Positions 44,057 to 53,175 are shown, counted from the first letter of the stretch. The stretch is 64,000 nt of DNA from Streptomyces sp. NBC_01460 (GCF_036227405.1 NZ_CP109473.1:4836001-4900000); one strand, 5' to 3'. Numbers and translations are program-made. Notes: generated by a model not told the origin, from the sequence alone.

Positions 44057-44701
44057 GTGCTGACCGTGCACGCCGCGCCCCTGGTCCTGCCGGTCGGCGC
44101 GGCGCCCGTCGAGGAGGGTGCGGTGGCCGTGGACGGCGACCGGATCGTGGCCCTCGGGCCGCTGGACGCGGTCGTGGCCGCGCACCCGGCGGCCCGGGTC
44201 CGGCGGTGGCCCGGCGTCCTCACACCGGGCCTGCGCCAGTGGGACGGCGTCCCGCTGCTGACCCGGTGCTACCACCCCGACCCGCGCGAGGCCGACGAGC
44301 TCGGTGAACAGCCCCTGTCCGGGGCGGAGTTCGAGCGGCTGGACGGGCGGATGGACGAGCCCCGCCGGGCCGGCAGCGTGCGCCGCGGGCTGCAGCGGAT
44401 GCTGCGCCACGGCACCACCCATGTCGCGGGAGGCTACGCCGAACCCGCCGTACGCACCGCCGTGGCCCGCGCCGGTCTGACCGTGGTCCCGCCGGGCGGG
44501 GCCCCGGCCGGCGGACCGGACCTGGACCCCTTCGCGCGGGGACGCGACCTGGCGGGCACCGCGCACGGTCCGCTCGCCGTCGGCGGCCGCGCCGATCTCG
44601 CGGTCTTCGACGTGCCGGACGAAGCGGCGCTGTGCGCGGCGGGCGCGGAGACCTGCGTGGCCACGGTCCTCGGCGGGCGGCTGGTGTACCGGCGGCGGTG
44701 A
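44057..44701 (+). CDS. Imidazolonepropionase/amidohydrolase-like protein, catalytic core lost
   Basis: A 214-residue protein with the composite-domain beta sandwich of amidohydrolases at both ends: VHAAPLVLPVGAAPVEEGAV, VDGDRIVALG at the start and HGPLAVGGRADLAVFDVPDE, VLGGRLVYR at the end. The usual HxH metal motif after LTPGL is replaced by RQWDG and the barrel is shortened to about 100 residues. It is 7 bases behind mqnC, and this pair is conserved in Streptomyces (SCO4551-like). Likely a non-enzymatic or altered partner in menaquinone synthesis; that role is inference. Confidence 0.75.
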   Translation: MLTVHAAPLVLPVGAAPVEEGAVAVDGDRIVALGPLDAVVAAHPAARVRRWPGVLTPGLRQWDGVPLLTRCYHPDPREADELGEQPLSGAEFERLDGRMDEPRRAGSVRRGLQRMLRHGTTHVAGGYAEPAVRTAVARAGLTVVPPGGAPAGGPDLDPFARGRDLAGTAHGPLAVGGRADLAVFDVPDEAALCAAGAETCVATVLGGRLVYRRR

Positions 44702-44733
44702 CGGGGCCGGCGCACGTACGCCCCGGCCTCACA

Positions 44734-44776
44734 GCACGTACGGCGCCGGCCCCGCCGCACGTACGGCGCCGGCCCC
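44734..44776. repeat. Short tandem duplication
   Basis: GCACGTACGGCGCCGGCCCC occurs at 44734-44753 and again at 44757-44776 (23-base period), with a partial third copy near 44712. It lies between two convergent genes and contains GGCGCC palindromes that could serve as terminator. Confidence 0.8.
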
Positions 44777-44781
44777 CGGCC

Positions 44782-45732
44782 TCACGGCACGGAGGGCCCG
44801 CCCAGGTAGCGCCCCTTCGCGTCGTACGGCCAGGCGTTGGACACGCAGCCCTTGAGCCCCTTGATCTGCTGCATCATCGCGGGCGCGGGCCTCCCGGTGC
44901 CGGGACAGGTCTCGTGGCCGTGGCCCAGCCAGTGGCCGACCTCGTGATTGATGATCAGCGCGCGGTACTCGGACGCGGACCCGTCGAACGTCGGTGAACC
45001 CAGCTGCCAGCGGGCGAGGTTGACCATGACGTTCTTCCCGCCGCGGCAGTTCACCTCGCCCCTGGTGTTCAGCCCGTACCGCCCGCAGAGCCGGTCGGTG
45101 GTGCTCGGCGTCCCTATGCGGATCACCAGCCCGGCGCTGTTGTCGTCGACCTGACGGAAGGCGCGGCTCGCGCCCTCGGTCCAGCCCCGCGGGTCGGCGA
45201 GTATCGCCGCCACGTCCTCGGCGGCCCTGTCCGGGTCCACGCCGATGCCGTCCTCCACCTCGACGCGGTAGCGGCTGCCGCCGCCTCCGGAGGTGGCCCC
45301 CCCGTGCGCCACCGTGAAGGTGCCGGGGCCCGAGGACGGCACGGAGCGCGGGTCCACGGGCTCCTCGGGGCCAGGCGATCCCTCGGGCGGCTCGGAGGAC
45401 TTCGAGGGCGTGGGACGCACCGACGCCTCCCGCGAGGCCGGCGCCTCCGGAGCGGTGGCCGTCGGCGAGGTGCTCCGGTCCGGCTCCCGGCCCGCCGCCA
45501 CCGCGGCGCCGTCGTCCCGCCACGGCGGGGTGACGAGGAGGAAGGCGGCGACGGCCGATGCCGCGACCACCGCCCCGGCGAAGACGGCGCGCCGTCTTCG
45601 CATCCGTCTTCGGCGGTCCTTGGACCGCCTCCGGGCCTGGGTGCGCGAAGGCCGTACCCCCGGAGCGGATGCTCCGGCCCCCCGGCGGGCGCCCGAGGCG
45701 CTCCGTATGTGATGTGTGTCGTCGTCGTGCAT
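44782..45732 (-). CDS. Secreted DUF3152 zinc-protease-like protein
   Basis: A 316-residue protein with a very basic N-terminus, one membrane segment (RRAVFAGAVVAASAVAAFLL, about 50-70), a Pro/Ser/Thr/Glu-rich linker to about 145 and a C-terminal DUF3152 domain with HEVGHWLGHGH, a metzincin-like zinc motif, followed by MMQQIK as a possible Met-turn. It probably acts outside the membrane. Substrate unknown. Confidence 0.85.
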   Translation of the reverse strand: MHDDDTHHIRSASGARRGAGASAPGVRPSRTQARRRSKDRRRRMRRRRAVFAGAVVAASAVAAFLLVTPPWRDDGAAVAAGREPDRSTSPTATAPEAPASREASVRPTPSKSSEPPEGSPGPEEPVDPRSVPSSGPGTFTVAHGGATSGGGGSRYRVEVEDGIGVDPDRAAEDVAAILADPRGWTEGASRAFRQVDDNSAGLVIRIGTPSTTDRLCGRYGLNTRGEVNCRGGKNVMVNLARWQLGSPTFDGSASEYRALIINHEVGHWLGHGHETCPGTGRPAPAMMQQIKGLKGCVSNAWPYDAKGRYLGGPSVP

Positions 45733-45782
45733 CGTCTGGTGGCTGTCCGTGGTCTCGGAACGTCCGTCCAGGAAGGGTGGAT

Positions 45783-46598
45783 TCACCCGCCCTGCACGCT
45801 GGCCTGCTTCTGGAGCACCGGGTGCTCGTCCGCGTACCGCACGACGTCCAGCAGCCCGCTTCCCCTGACCCCGTCCAGGAGCTGCTCGACGGTCACCGGC
45901 GCGGAAACCCCTTTCCCCTCGTCCGGGGAGACGTTGATCAGGACCGTGCTGTTCCCGAATTCGAAGGCGATCGATGTGGACTCCGTCGCAAGGGAGTTGA
46001 CGGCGGCGCGCCGGAGCCGCGCCTCGACCCCCTCGGTGAGCTCCGCCTTCACGCAGCTCATCCGCTTCTCCGGGACGTCCCGGCAGGCCTCGGCCGCCCG
46101 GCCGTCGGCCGGCCGGACCGTGAAGGTCACGGTGAAGACGTTCCCGTCGGCCTCCCCCTGGTAGCGCGCCACGGTGGAGTCGACCGGGCGGACCGTGCCG
46201 ACGGTGTCCGGCAGCGCCTCGTCCAGCGCCACGGCCGCGCGCTGCTGGAAGTCCTCCAGGCGCTGTCTCTCCCCGGCGGGCAGACCGGTGAGGCCGCCCT
46301 CCACCTTCTCCCCGGGGGAGGGCTCCACATGGACCGGGGTGCGGTACGGCGCCGGGGCCGCGGCCACCCCCGTACCGGACGCGGGGGCCCGGCCGGAGCC
46401 GCCGCCCGACAGCGCGGCCACGCCGAGCACGCCGAGGGCGACCGCCCCGAAGGCGCCCGCCGTGAGCGCGAGCCGGGTCCTCGCCCGGCGGCGCCCGCCC
46501 CGGGCGACGGCCCCGGGCACCAGGTCGGGAAGCGGGCCCAGAGCGTCGGCCGCGCGCTTCATGACGTCTTTGACGAGCAGGGCGTCCTGGTCCGTCAT
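45783..46598 (-). CDS. Membrane protein paired with SigE-type sigma factor
   Basis: A 271-residue protein: about 40 cytoplasmic residues (MTDQDALLVKDVMKRAADAL), one membrane helix (LTAGAFGAVALGVLGVAAL, 44-62) and an extracytoplasmic domain with two Cys. It starts 9 bases after the sigma factor stop, the standard position of an anti-sigma factor, but no zinc finger is present. I call it a putative regulator of that sigma factor on context alone. Confidence 0.75.
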   Translation of the reverse strand: MTDQDALLVKDVMKRAADALGPLPDLVPGAVARGGRRRARTRLALTAGAFGAVALGVLGVAALSGGGSGRAPASGTGVAAAPAPYRTPVHVEPSPGEKVEGGLTGLPAGERQRLEDFQQRAAVALDEALPDTVGTVRPVDSTVARYQGEADGNVFTVTFTVRPADGRAAEACRDVPEKRMSCVKAELTEGVEARLRRAAVNSLATESTSIAFEFGNSTVLINVSPDEGKGVSAPVTVEQLLDGVRGSGLLDVVRYADEHPVLQKQASVQGG

Positions 46599-46607
46599 CC
46601 GGGCTCC

Positions 46608-47138
46608 TCAGTTCGGGGTGATGTAGACATGGGCCGGCCCCAGCCGCTCCCGCAGCCGGGCCAGGGAACGCGAGCACTGGCTCTTGACGGTGGACTCGCT
46701 GCATCTGAGCAGCTCGGCGACCGACCCCACGCTGAGGTCCTCCCAGTAGCGCAGGACCACCATCGCCCGGGCCCGTGGCGGCAGTTCCGCGAGTGCGGCC
46801 AGCAGGGTCACGGTCAGATCGGGGCCGACGGCGGCCCGGGGCACCTCGATGGGGGTGTGGGCCAGGAGGTCGCGCAGCCGGCGTCGGCGCTCGGCGAGAT
46901 ACGTCCGCGTCAGCACCGTGCGCGCGTAGGCCTCGGGGCGGTCGGCCGCGCTCACCCGCCGCCAGTGCTGGAAGATCTTCGCCAGGGCCGTCTGGGTCAG
47001 GTCGCGGGCACTCTCCCGGTCACCGCAGAGCAGGTACGCCGTGCGGTACAGACGCTGCTGGTTCGCCCGGGCGAAATCCTCGAACGTGTCCTCGAAGGCG
47101 CCCGGGCCGGTGGAGCCCCTGTCGCGCAGGACGGGCAT
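46608..47138 (-). CDS. SigE-family ECF sigma factor
   Basis: A 176-residue sigma-70 family factor. Region 2: [20 protein letters not shown] and [16 protein letters not shown]; region 4: [20 protein letters not shown] and [20 protein letters not shown]. This belongs to the SigE-like Actinobacteria-specific group (TIGR02983-type). ATG 47138 lies 4 bases after AGAGGAGG; a GTG five codons upstream is less likely. Confidence 0.9.
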   Translation of the reverse strand: MPVLRDRGSTGPGAFEDTFEDFARANQQRLYRTAYLLCGDRESARDLTQTALAKIFQHWRRVSAADRPEAYARTVLTRTYLAERRRRLRDLLAHTPIEVPRAAVGPDLTVTLLAALAELPPRARAMVVLRYWEDLSVGSVAELLRCSESTVKSQCSRSLARLRERLGPAHVYITPN

Positions 47139-47259
47139 CCGGCCTCCTCTCACAGTCTCCGGTGGGTCTCACCCCTGTACGAGCGCCGTCGGCCCCGAAA
47201 GGTTGAAGCCGTTCCACGCCGCCGCGAGGGAGCGGGGGCGGGGCTGCTTGAATGGGAGG

Positions 47260-47952
47260 GTGACCCGAGCATCCCTGGACAAGCAGCCGCACGAAGTCGC
47301 CTCGATGTTCGACGACGTGGCGGCGAACTACGACCTCACCAACGACGTGCTGTCGCTCGGACAGGCGCGGCTCTGGCGCAAGGAGGTCGCCCGCGCCGTC
47401 GACGCCCGGCCCGCCCAGAAGATCCTCGACCTGGCGGCCGGTACGGCCACCTCCTCGCAGCCGTTCGCGCAGGCCGGTGCCTATGTGGTGCCCTGCGACT
47501 TCTCCATCGGCATGCTCCGGGTCGGCAAGGAGCGCCACCCGTGGATGCCCTTCACCGCGGGCGACGGCACGAAGCTCCCGTTCAAGGACGAGACCTTCGA
47601 CGCGGTCACGATCTCCTTCGGTCTGCGCAACATCCAGGACACCGGCGCCGCGCTCGCCGAGCTGTACCGCGTGACCCGGCGGGGCGGCCGGGTGGTGATC
47701 TGCGAGTTCTCCCAGCCGACCTGGACGCCCTTCCGGACCGTCTACACCGAGTACCTGATGCGCGCGCTGCCGCCGGTCGCGCGGGCCGTCTCGTCCAACC
47801 CCGACGCCTACGTCTACCTCGCCGAGTCGATCCGCGCCTGGCCCGACCAGTCCGGCCTCGCGACGCTGATGCAGAAGGCCGGCTGGTCGAAGGTGGCCTG
47901 GCGCAATCTCACCGGCGGAGTGGTGGCCCTGCACCGGGGCGTGCGCGACTGA
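47260..47952 (+). CDS. menG: Demethylmenaquinone methyltransferase
   Basis: A 230-residue SAM methyltransferase (UbiE/MenG family) that adds the C-2 methyl to demethylmenaquinone, the last step of menaquinone synthesis. Motif [13 protein letters not shown] (about 50-61), [12 protein letters not shown] and [15 protein letters not shown] are diagnostic. GTG start with GGGAGG immediately before. It is followed by a palindromic terminator. Confidence 0.94.
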   Translation: MTRASLDKQPHEVASMFDDVAANYDLTNDVLSLGQARLWRKEVARAVDARPAQKILDLAAGTATSSQPFAQAGAYVVPCDFSIGMLRVGKERHPWMPFTAGDGTKLPFKDETFDAVTISFGLRNIQDTGAALAELYRVTRRGGRVVICEFSQPTWTPFRTVYTEYLMRALPPVARAVSSNPDAYVYLAESIRAWPDQSGLATLMQKAGWSKVAWRNLTGGVVALHRGVRD

Positions 47953-47964
47953 CTCCCCCCCGGC

Positions 47965-47987
47965 GGCCGGAGCTCGGAGCTCCGGCC
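47965..47987. terminator. Palindromic terminator
   Basis: GGCCGGAGCTC and GAGCTCCGGCC separated by one base, between two convergent genes (menG and the GNAT). A directly repeated CCGGCCGGCCACCCGG follows (47989-48004 and 48016-48031). Confidence 0.6.
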
Positions 47988-48040
47988 CCCGGCCGGCCAC
48001 CCGGTGGCCGGAGCGCCGGCCGGCCACCCGGCGGCGGGGC

Positions 48041-48559
48041 TCAGAGCTCCAGCCGGAAGCAGTACGCCTCCTGCTGCGACACCGGGCTGACGTACGTCTC
48101 GGCCTGCCGCATGCCGAGGCGTACGGCGACGGCCACCGAGCGCGCGTTGCGTGTGTTGATCATCGCCACGACCTCCCGCACCCCGAGCGCCCTCACGCGC
48201 TCCAGCGTCGCCCGCGCGGCGGAGGTCGCGTACCCGTGCCCCCATGCCGCACGGCCCAGCCGCCAGCCGATCTCGATCTCGCCGACCGGGCCGAACGACT
48301 CGTGGGGCCACGGCTGGGCGCCCGTGAAGCCGAGCACCTCTCCCGCGTCGTCGAGGACCGTCCACAGGCAGTGGCCGAGCTCCGCGTCGTGGCGGCGCTG
48401 GCGGGCGGTCAACTCCTCGTACACGGAGTACTCCGCCGGGCGGCCGCCGTGGAACTCCATCACCTCCGGGTCGGCGAACACCCGGTGCCAGGCCAGGGCG
48501 TCCTCGTCGGTGGGGACACGCAGATGGACGGACGGGATCGGGTCAGTTGCGTGCGGCAT
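48041..48559 (-). CDS. GNAT-family N-acetyltransferase
   Basis: A 172-residue acetyltransferase of the RimJ/RimL-like subgroup. The acetyl-CoA loop is IEIGWRLGRAAWGHGYATSA (about 90-110), and NARSVAVAVRLGM is the conserved helix of the C-terminus. Substrate unknown. Divergent from the geranylgeranyl-reductase-like gene. Confidence 0.88.
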   Translation of the reverse strand: MPHATDPIPSVHLRVPTDEDALAWHRVFADPEVMEFHGGRPAEYSVYEELTARQRRHDAELGHCLWTVLDDAGEVLGFTGAQPWPHESFGPVGEIEIGWRLGRAAWGHGYATSAARATLERVRALGVREVVAMINTRNARSVAVAVRLGMRQAETYVSPVSQQEAYCFRLEL

Positions 48560-48655
48560 CGGGGAGCCCTTCTGGAGGTTGATCAGCAGGCACCCATAGA
48601 CTGCACGCGACCTGTGCCGCGCGGCACGCGAATTCGAGTCTTCGGGAGATCCGCC

Positions 48656-49939
48656 GTGACCGAGCCCCTCTCCGAACACAGCGCGGACGTGATCGTCGTC
48701 GGAGCGGGCCCAGCCGGCTCCACCACCGCGTACCACCTCGCCAAGGCCGGACTCGACGTGCTCCTCCTCGAGAAGACGGCCTTCCCGCGGGAGAAGGTCT
48801 GCGGCGACGGCCTCACCCCGCGTGCCACCAAGCAGCTCGTCTCCATGGGCATCGACGTCTCCGAAGAGGCCGGCTGGCTGCGCAACAAGGGCCTGCGCAT
48901 CATCGGCGGCGGCGTCCGCCTCCAGCTGGACTGGCCGGAGCTCGCCTCGTACCCGGACTACGGTCTCGTCCGCAAGCGCGACGACTTCGACGAGCAGCTG
49001 GCCCGCCAGGCCCAGAAGGCGGGCGCGCGGCTCCACGAGCGCTGCAACGTCGGCGAGCCGATCAAGGACGAGCGCACCGGCCGCATCACCGGCGTCCACG
49101 CCAAGCTCGGCGAGGAGAAGATCCCGGCCACCTTCCACGCCCCGCTCGTCGTCGCCGCCGACGGCAACTCCACCCGGCTCTCCCTCAACATGGGCCTGCA
49201 CCGTCGCGAGGACCGTCCGATGGGCGTCGCGGTCCGCACGTACTTCACCTCGCCCCGCCACGACGACGACTACCTGGAGTCCTGGCTGGAGCTGTGGGAC
49301 CGCCGCGGCGCCGAGGACCGCCTGCTGCCCGGCTACGGCTGGATCTTCGGCATGGGCGACGGCACGTCCAACGTCGGCCTCGGCATCCTCAACTCCTCGT
49401 CGGCCTTCAGGGAGCTCGACTGGCGCGAGGTGCTCAAGGCCTGGTGCGCCTCCATGCCGGAGGACTGGGGCTACACGCCCGAGAACATGACGATGCCGAT
49501 CCGCGGCGCCGCGCTCCCGATGGCCTTCAACCGCCAGCCGCACTACACCAAGGGGCTGCTGCTCGTCGGTGACGCGGGCGGCCTCGTCAACCCCTTCAAC
49601 GGCGAGGGCATCGCGTACGCCATGGAGTCGGGCCAGATCGCCGCGGACGTCATCGTCCAGGCGCACGCCCGCTCGACCCCGGCGCAGCGGGAACTGGCGC
49701 TGCAGCACTACCCGAAGGTCCTCAAGGACACCTACGGCGGCTACTACACGCTGGGCCGCGCCTTCGTGAAGATGATCGGGAACCCGCACGTCATGAAGAT
49801 CGCGACGCAGCGCGGTCTGACCCACCCCCTGCTGATGAAGTTCACGCTGAAGATGCTCGCCAACCTCACCGACCCGACGGGCGGCGACGCCATGGACCGC
49901 ATCATCAACGGCCTCTCGAAGGTCGCGCCGAAGGCCTGA
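48656..49939 (+). CDS. Geranylgeranyl reductase family flavoprotein (MenJ-like)
   Basis: A 427-residue FAD enzyme. N-terminal FAD motif VIVVGAGPAGSTTAYHLAKAG, KVCGDGLTPRAT after the second strand and LLVGDAGGLVNPFNGEGI are typical of geranylgeranyl reductases. In mycobacteria the homologue MenJ near menG saturates one isoprene unit of menaquinone. Placement 0.7 kb after menG and before NDH-1 supports the same role here: partially hydrogenated MK-9 is the usual Streptomyces quinone. GTG start. Confidence 0.88.
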   Translation: MTEPLSEHSADVIVVGAGPAGSTTAYHLAKAGLDVLLLEKTAFPREKVCGDGLTPRATKQLVSMGIDVSEEAGWLRNKGLRIIGGGVRLQLDWPELASYPDYGLVRKRDDFDEQLARQAQKAGARLHERCNVGEPIKDERTGRITGVHAKLGEEKIPATFHAPLVVAADGNSTRLSLNMGLHRREDRPMGVAVRTYFTSPRHDDDYLESWLELWDRRGAEDRLLPGYGWIFGMGDGTSNVGLGILNSSSAFRELDWREVLKAWCASMPEDWGYTPENMTMPIRGAALPMAFNRQPHYTKGLLLVGDAGGLVNPFNGEGIAYAMESGQIAADVIVQAHARSTPAQRELALQHYPKVLKDTYGGYYTLGRAFVKMIGNPHVMKIATQRGLTHPLLMKFTLKMLANLTDPTGGDAMDRIINGLSKVAPKA

Positions 49940-50003
49940 CCCCGGGGCCCGGGTGACCCCCGGGCCCACGCCCCGGCGCGCGGCCCTGCGATAGGTTCGG
50001 GCC

Positions 50004-51497
50004 ATGGGGGCATCGAGGGCATGGACCAGCCGGGGCTGCCGGTGGCTCGGCGCGGGCGGATCGCTGGGCGTCGCGCTGGGCGGCTGGGCCGTCGGCACAC
50101 TGCCCGCCCACGACCCGTGGGGCCTCTGGGTCCCCCACGGGACCGCCGTCACCGCCGCCGGCCACGCACTGGCGTACGGCGGGCTGACCGTGCTCGTCGT
50201 CGCCTGGTGGCTGTACGGGCGGACGGGGGCCTCCGTACGCGACACGCTCACCACCCTCGCGTGGTGGACCGTGCCGCTCGTGGTGGCACCACCCCTCTAC
50301 AGCGCCGACGTCTACAGCTACATCGCGCAGGGCGCGATGGTCCTCGAAGGCCACGACGTCTACAGCGTGGGGCCGTCCGTGCTCGACCCCGGAGGACCGG
50401 GCGGCGACGCGGCCGCGAGCGTCGGCGGTCACTGGACCGACACCCCGGCCCCGTACGGTCCGTTCTTCCTCCTCCTGGCCCGGGGCGTGACCTGGGCGAC
50501 GGGCGGCACGCTCGTGCCCGCCGTCCTCGGGATGCGTCTCATCGCCCTGGGATCGCTGGTGCTGATCGTGTGGGCCCTGCGGAACCTCGCCCGCGAGCAC
50601 GGCCGCGGCGAGAGCGCCGCCCTGTGGCTGGGCGCGCTGAACCCGCTGCTGCTCATCCATGTCGTCGGCGGTGTCCACAACGACGGTCTGATGACCGGTC
50701 TCATGCTGGCGGGCGTGCTGCTCGCGCTGCGCGGGAGGTGGATCACCGGCTCGGCGCTCATCGGTCTCGCCGTGATGGTCAAGTCCCCGGCGGCGGTGGC
50801 ACTGCTGTTCGTGGGCGTCGTGGTGGGCCGGGCGGCGGGCGGATCCGCCGTGCGCCGGGTGGCGAAGGGGCTGCTGCTGCCCGGGCTGGTCGCCGGGGCG
50901 GTCGCGGCCGGGGTGAGCCTCGTCCCCGGTACGGGCTTCGGCTGGCTGGGGACCCAGAGCGTCGCGGGGCGCATCCACACCGCGCTGTCCCTCAGCAGCG
51001 ACCTCGGCCTCGGACTCGGCGAGCTCCTGCGGCTGCTGGCCGGGACGGACCCGGATCCGGTGAAGTCCGCCGTGCAGAACCTGGGCCTGCTGGTGGCGCT
51101 GGTCCTGATCGCCCGCCTCGCGTGGCACGCGGCGACCGGGCGCACGGAACCCGTCCGCGCCCTGGGCCCGGCGCTGCTGGCCCTCGTCGTGCTCTCGCCG
51201 ATGGTGCAGCCGTGGTACCTGCTGTGGGCCACGGCGGTGATCGCCGCCACCGCGAACGGCGGCCGGGCCCTGGGCGTGGTGACGGTCCTGTCGGCCGCGC
51301 TCGTCTACGAGACGCAGCCCTCGGGCTCGACCCCGCCGTACGGCTTCGTGCTGGCCGCTCTCGCCTGTGCGGCGGGTGTGGTGCTCCTGCGCCGGGAGCG
51401 GGCCCAGGAGGGGCGGGGCCACGTGCCGGGCCCGCGTCTGCCGACGGATAGCGACGCGGAGGCCGCCGCGGAGGCCGACGCGCCCACGGCACGATGA
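50004..51497 (+). CDS. MptB-like polyprenol-phosphomannose-dependent mannosyltransferase
   Basis: A 497-residue GT-C glycosyltransferase with about 12 membrane helices. The first extracytoplasmic loop SADVYSYIAQGAMVLEGHDV carries the Asp-based site of the MptB family, and DTPAPYGPFFLLLARG is its conserved follow-up. Mycobacterial MptB elongates lipomannan; in Streptomyces the acceptor is unknown. The C-terminus is an acidic tail. Confidence 0.85.
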   Translation: MGASRAWTSRGCRWLGAGGSLGVALGGWAVGTLPAHDPWGLWVPHGTAVTAAGHALAYGGLTVLVVAWWLYGRTGASVRDTLTTLAWWTVPLVVAPPLYSADVYSYIAQGAMVLEGHDVYSVGPSVLDPGGPGGDAAASVGGHWTDTPAPYGPFFLLLARGVTWATGGTLVPAVLGMRLIALGSLVLIVWALRNLAREHGRGESAALWLGALNPLLLIHVVGGVHNDGLMTGLMLAGVLLALRGRWITGSALIGLAVMVKSPAAVALLFVGVVVGRAAGGSAVRRVAKGLLLPGLVAGAVAAGVSLVPGTGFGWLGTQSVAGRIHTALSLSSDLGLGLGELLRLLAGTDPDPVKSAVQNLGLLVALVLIARLAWHAATGRTEPVRALGPALLALVVLSPMVQPWYLLWATAVIAATANGGRALGVVTVLSAALVYETQPSGSTPPYGFVLAALACAAGVVLLRRERAQEGRGHVPGPRLPTDSDAEAAAEADAPTAR

Positions 51498-51532
51498 CGG
51501 GCCGTCACTCCGGACGGTGGAGTGACGGCCCG
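51498..51532. terminator. Bidirectional terminator
   Basis: Perfect 14-bp stem CGGGCCGTCACTCC with complement around a 7-base loop, between the convergent mannosyltransferase and NlpC/P60 genes. Confidence 0.8.
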
Positions 51533-51563
51533 CGATCGTGCCGTGGCGTGCCGAGCTTGTGAA

Positions 51564-52385
51564 TCAGAGAACGCGGACCGCGCCCGACGGCGGGTCGTAG
51601 TCCAGGGACTTCTGCACGACGCCGGTGCTGGAGTTCTGCGCGCCGACGAACTGGCCGCCGCCCACGTAGATCCCGACGTGGTACGCGCTGCCCGCGCCAC
51701 CCCAGTACAGGATGTCGCCGGGCTGGAGGTTGTCGAGCGAGACCTGGGTGCCGGCCGTCGACTGGTCCTGCGAGACGCGCGGCAGGTCGATGCCGACCGT
51801 GCCGTAGGCGGCCTGGACCAGACCCGAGCAGTCCCACGAGTTCGGGCCGGTGCCGCCGGAGACGTACGCGTCACCGATCTGGGACTGCGCGAACGCGATG
51901 ACGGACGCGGCGGACCCGGTGGCGGTCGAGGACGACGACGAGGAGGAGGAGCCGGAGGAAGAAGCGGTGGACGCGCTGAGCGTGGTGCGCTCGGCCGAGC
52001 GGGAGGCGCGCTCGGCGGCCTCCGCCTTGGCCTCTGCGGCCGCCTCGGCCTTCTTCTTGGCCTCTGCCTTGCGCACCGCCTCGGCCTTGGCCTTCTTGGC
52101 GGTCTTCGCCGCGGTGGCGGCTGCGGCGTCCTCGTGAGCCTGGGTCTCGAGGTCGAGGGCGACCGCCTGGGTCGCCTGCGCGGACGCGGCGACGGAGGTG
52201 GAGAGCCCGGCGGTGATCGTGGGCATCTCGATGGTCTGGGTCACCGGCTCGGCCTGAGCCGGCCCGGCGGCACCCGCGACCGCGATGGTGCTGAGGACGC
52301 CACCGGCAACTCCTGCCCGCAGTGCCGTCTTCGAGGCACTCTGGCGGGGCTTCCGGTGGCTGGGTATGTGAGCGGTGTGGGACAT
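51564..52385 (-). CDS. Secreted NlpC/P60 peptidoglycan hydrolase
   Basis: A 273-residue cell-wall endopeptidase. A signal peptide (AGVAGGVLSTIAVAGAAGPAQA) ends near residue 50, an Ala/Lys/Glu-rich helix of about 70 residues follows (possible coiled coil), then a Ser-rich linker and a C-terminal NlpC/P60 domain with the catalytic Cys in NSWDCSGLVQAAYG and His in GSAYHVGIYVGGG. It corresponds to SCO4561. Start ATG 52385. Its long upstream region holds a Crp-like site and a hairpin. Confidence 0.92.
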   Translation of the reverse strand: MSHTAHIPSHRKPRQSASKTALRAGVAGGVLSTIAVAGAAGPAQAEPVTQTIEMPTITAGLSTSVAASAQATQAVALDLETQAHEDAAAATAAKTAKKAKAEAVRKAEAKKKAEAAAEAKAEAAERASRSAERTTLSASTASSSGSSSSSSSSTATGSAASVIAFAQSQIGDAYVSGGTGPNSWDCSGLVQAAYGTVGIDLPRVSQDQSTAGTQVSLDNLQPGDILYWGGAGSAYHVGIYVGGGQFVGAQNSSTGVVQKSLDYDPPSGAVRVL

Positions 52386-52623
52386 GGGTACTAGCGCTAT
52401 CAGGGCTGTAGGGGTCCCATCAAGAAACGTGTGTTGCGACACAGTTACGTTCGGAATCTGTGAATCCGCTTGTTAGGGGCCTTTATTGACGCCCTAACGG
52501 GCAAAACGGGCACGCGTGTGCACCCCTGTGATCACGGCGTTCTTTCAATACGCCCGAATTGCCCGTCGCTTACCATCCGTTCACACGGTTGGCCAAGCCC
52601 GCTTTTCTTGAAGCCTGGGTGGA

Positions 52624-52637
52624 GTGACGCAGGTCAC
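52624..52637. promoter_or_regulatory. Crp-like palindrome
   Basis: GTGACGCAGGTCAC fits the Streptomyces Crp pattern GTG-N6-GNCAC. It lies about 240 bases before the NlpC/P60 start. Crp controls several wall-hydrolase genes in S. coelicolor. Binding here is inferred. Confidence 0.45.
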
Positions 52638-53136
52638 AGCATGGCTCTTCTGTGAGAGGCAACCGCGCGACCGCGCGCCGCGTACGGAGCGGGGCCGGCG
52701 GGCTCCGAGCGGCGGTGCGACCCATTGGTGCGTCATGTCCGTTTTTCCGGCCACCCGTCGGAGGCCGTCGGCGGTCCGTCGGCGGTCCGTCCGTGAGGTC
52801 TCCCGATCGTCGCGGAGGAGTGCGTCCGGTAGTTCGTGAATGCGTGCGCATTGTCCACATCGGTACCGGAAGCCCCTCGTCCGAGTGGAGGGGTCATGTG
52901 GCGGATTCCTATATCACCCACGCGGTGTCCATCGCCAATTTGCCTGTACGGGCCGTCCATTGATAGAGCTCCGCGCCTTTGACCAGCGGTAACGCCGCAA
53001 GATGTCACGTCTCGTAACCGCCCGGCCGCTTCGCGTACGAAGATCACCGCTCATCCGACTTCATGATCGTTCGTCAGGTGGTGGAGATCACAAAGACGTT
53101 GCTGTACCCCGTGTCGCAGATCACAGGACAGCAGGC

Positions 53137-53175
53137 ATAAGATGCGGGGCAGTCGGGCTTGTGAACTGCCTCACA
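53137..53175 (+). promoter_or_regulatory. nuo promoter -10 and Rex-type operator
   Basis: TAAGAT (53137-53142) fits a -10. TGTGAACTGCCTCACA (53160-53175) matches the Streptomyces Rex operator TGTGAACNNNTTCACA at 14 of the fixed 16 positions or better in the two half-sites, and lies at about +11 to +26. Rex senses NADH/NAD+, and the nuo operon is a known Rex target in S. coelicolor. Confidence 0.6.

Noticed and set aside
41035..44223. Open frame of 1062 codons antisense to the kinase and mqnC
   Set aside because: Spans two real genes and their promoter; a chance antisense frame.
52386..52640. c-di-AMP (ydaO) riboswitch before NlpC/P60
   Set aside because: The conserved GGGGAACC-like and pseudoknot blocks could not be found.
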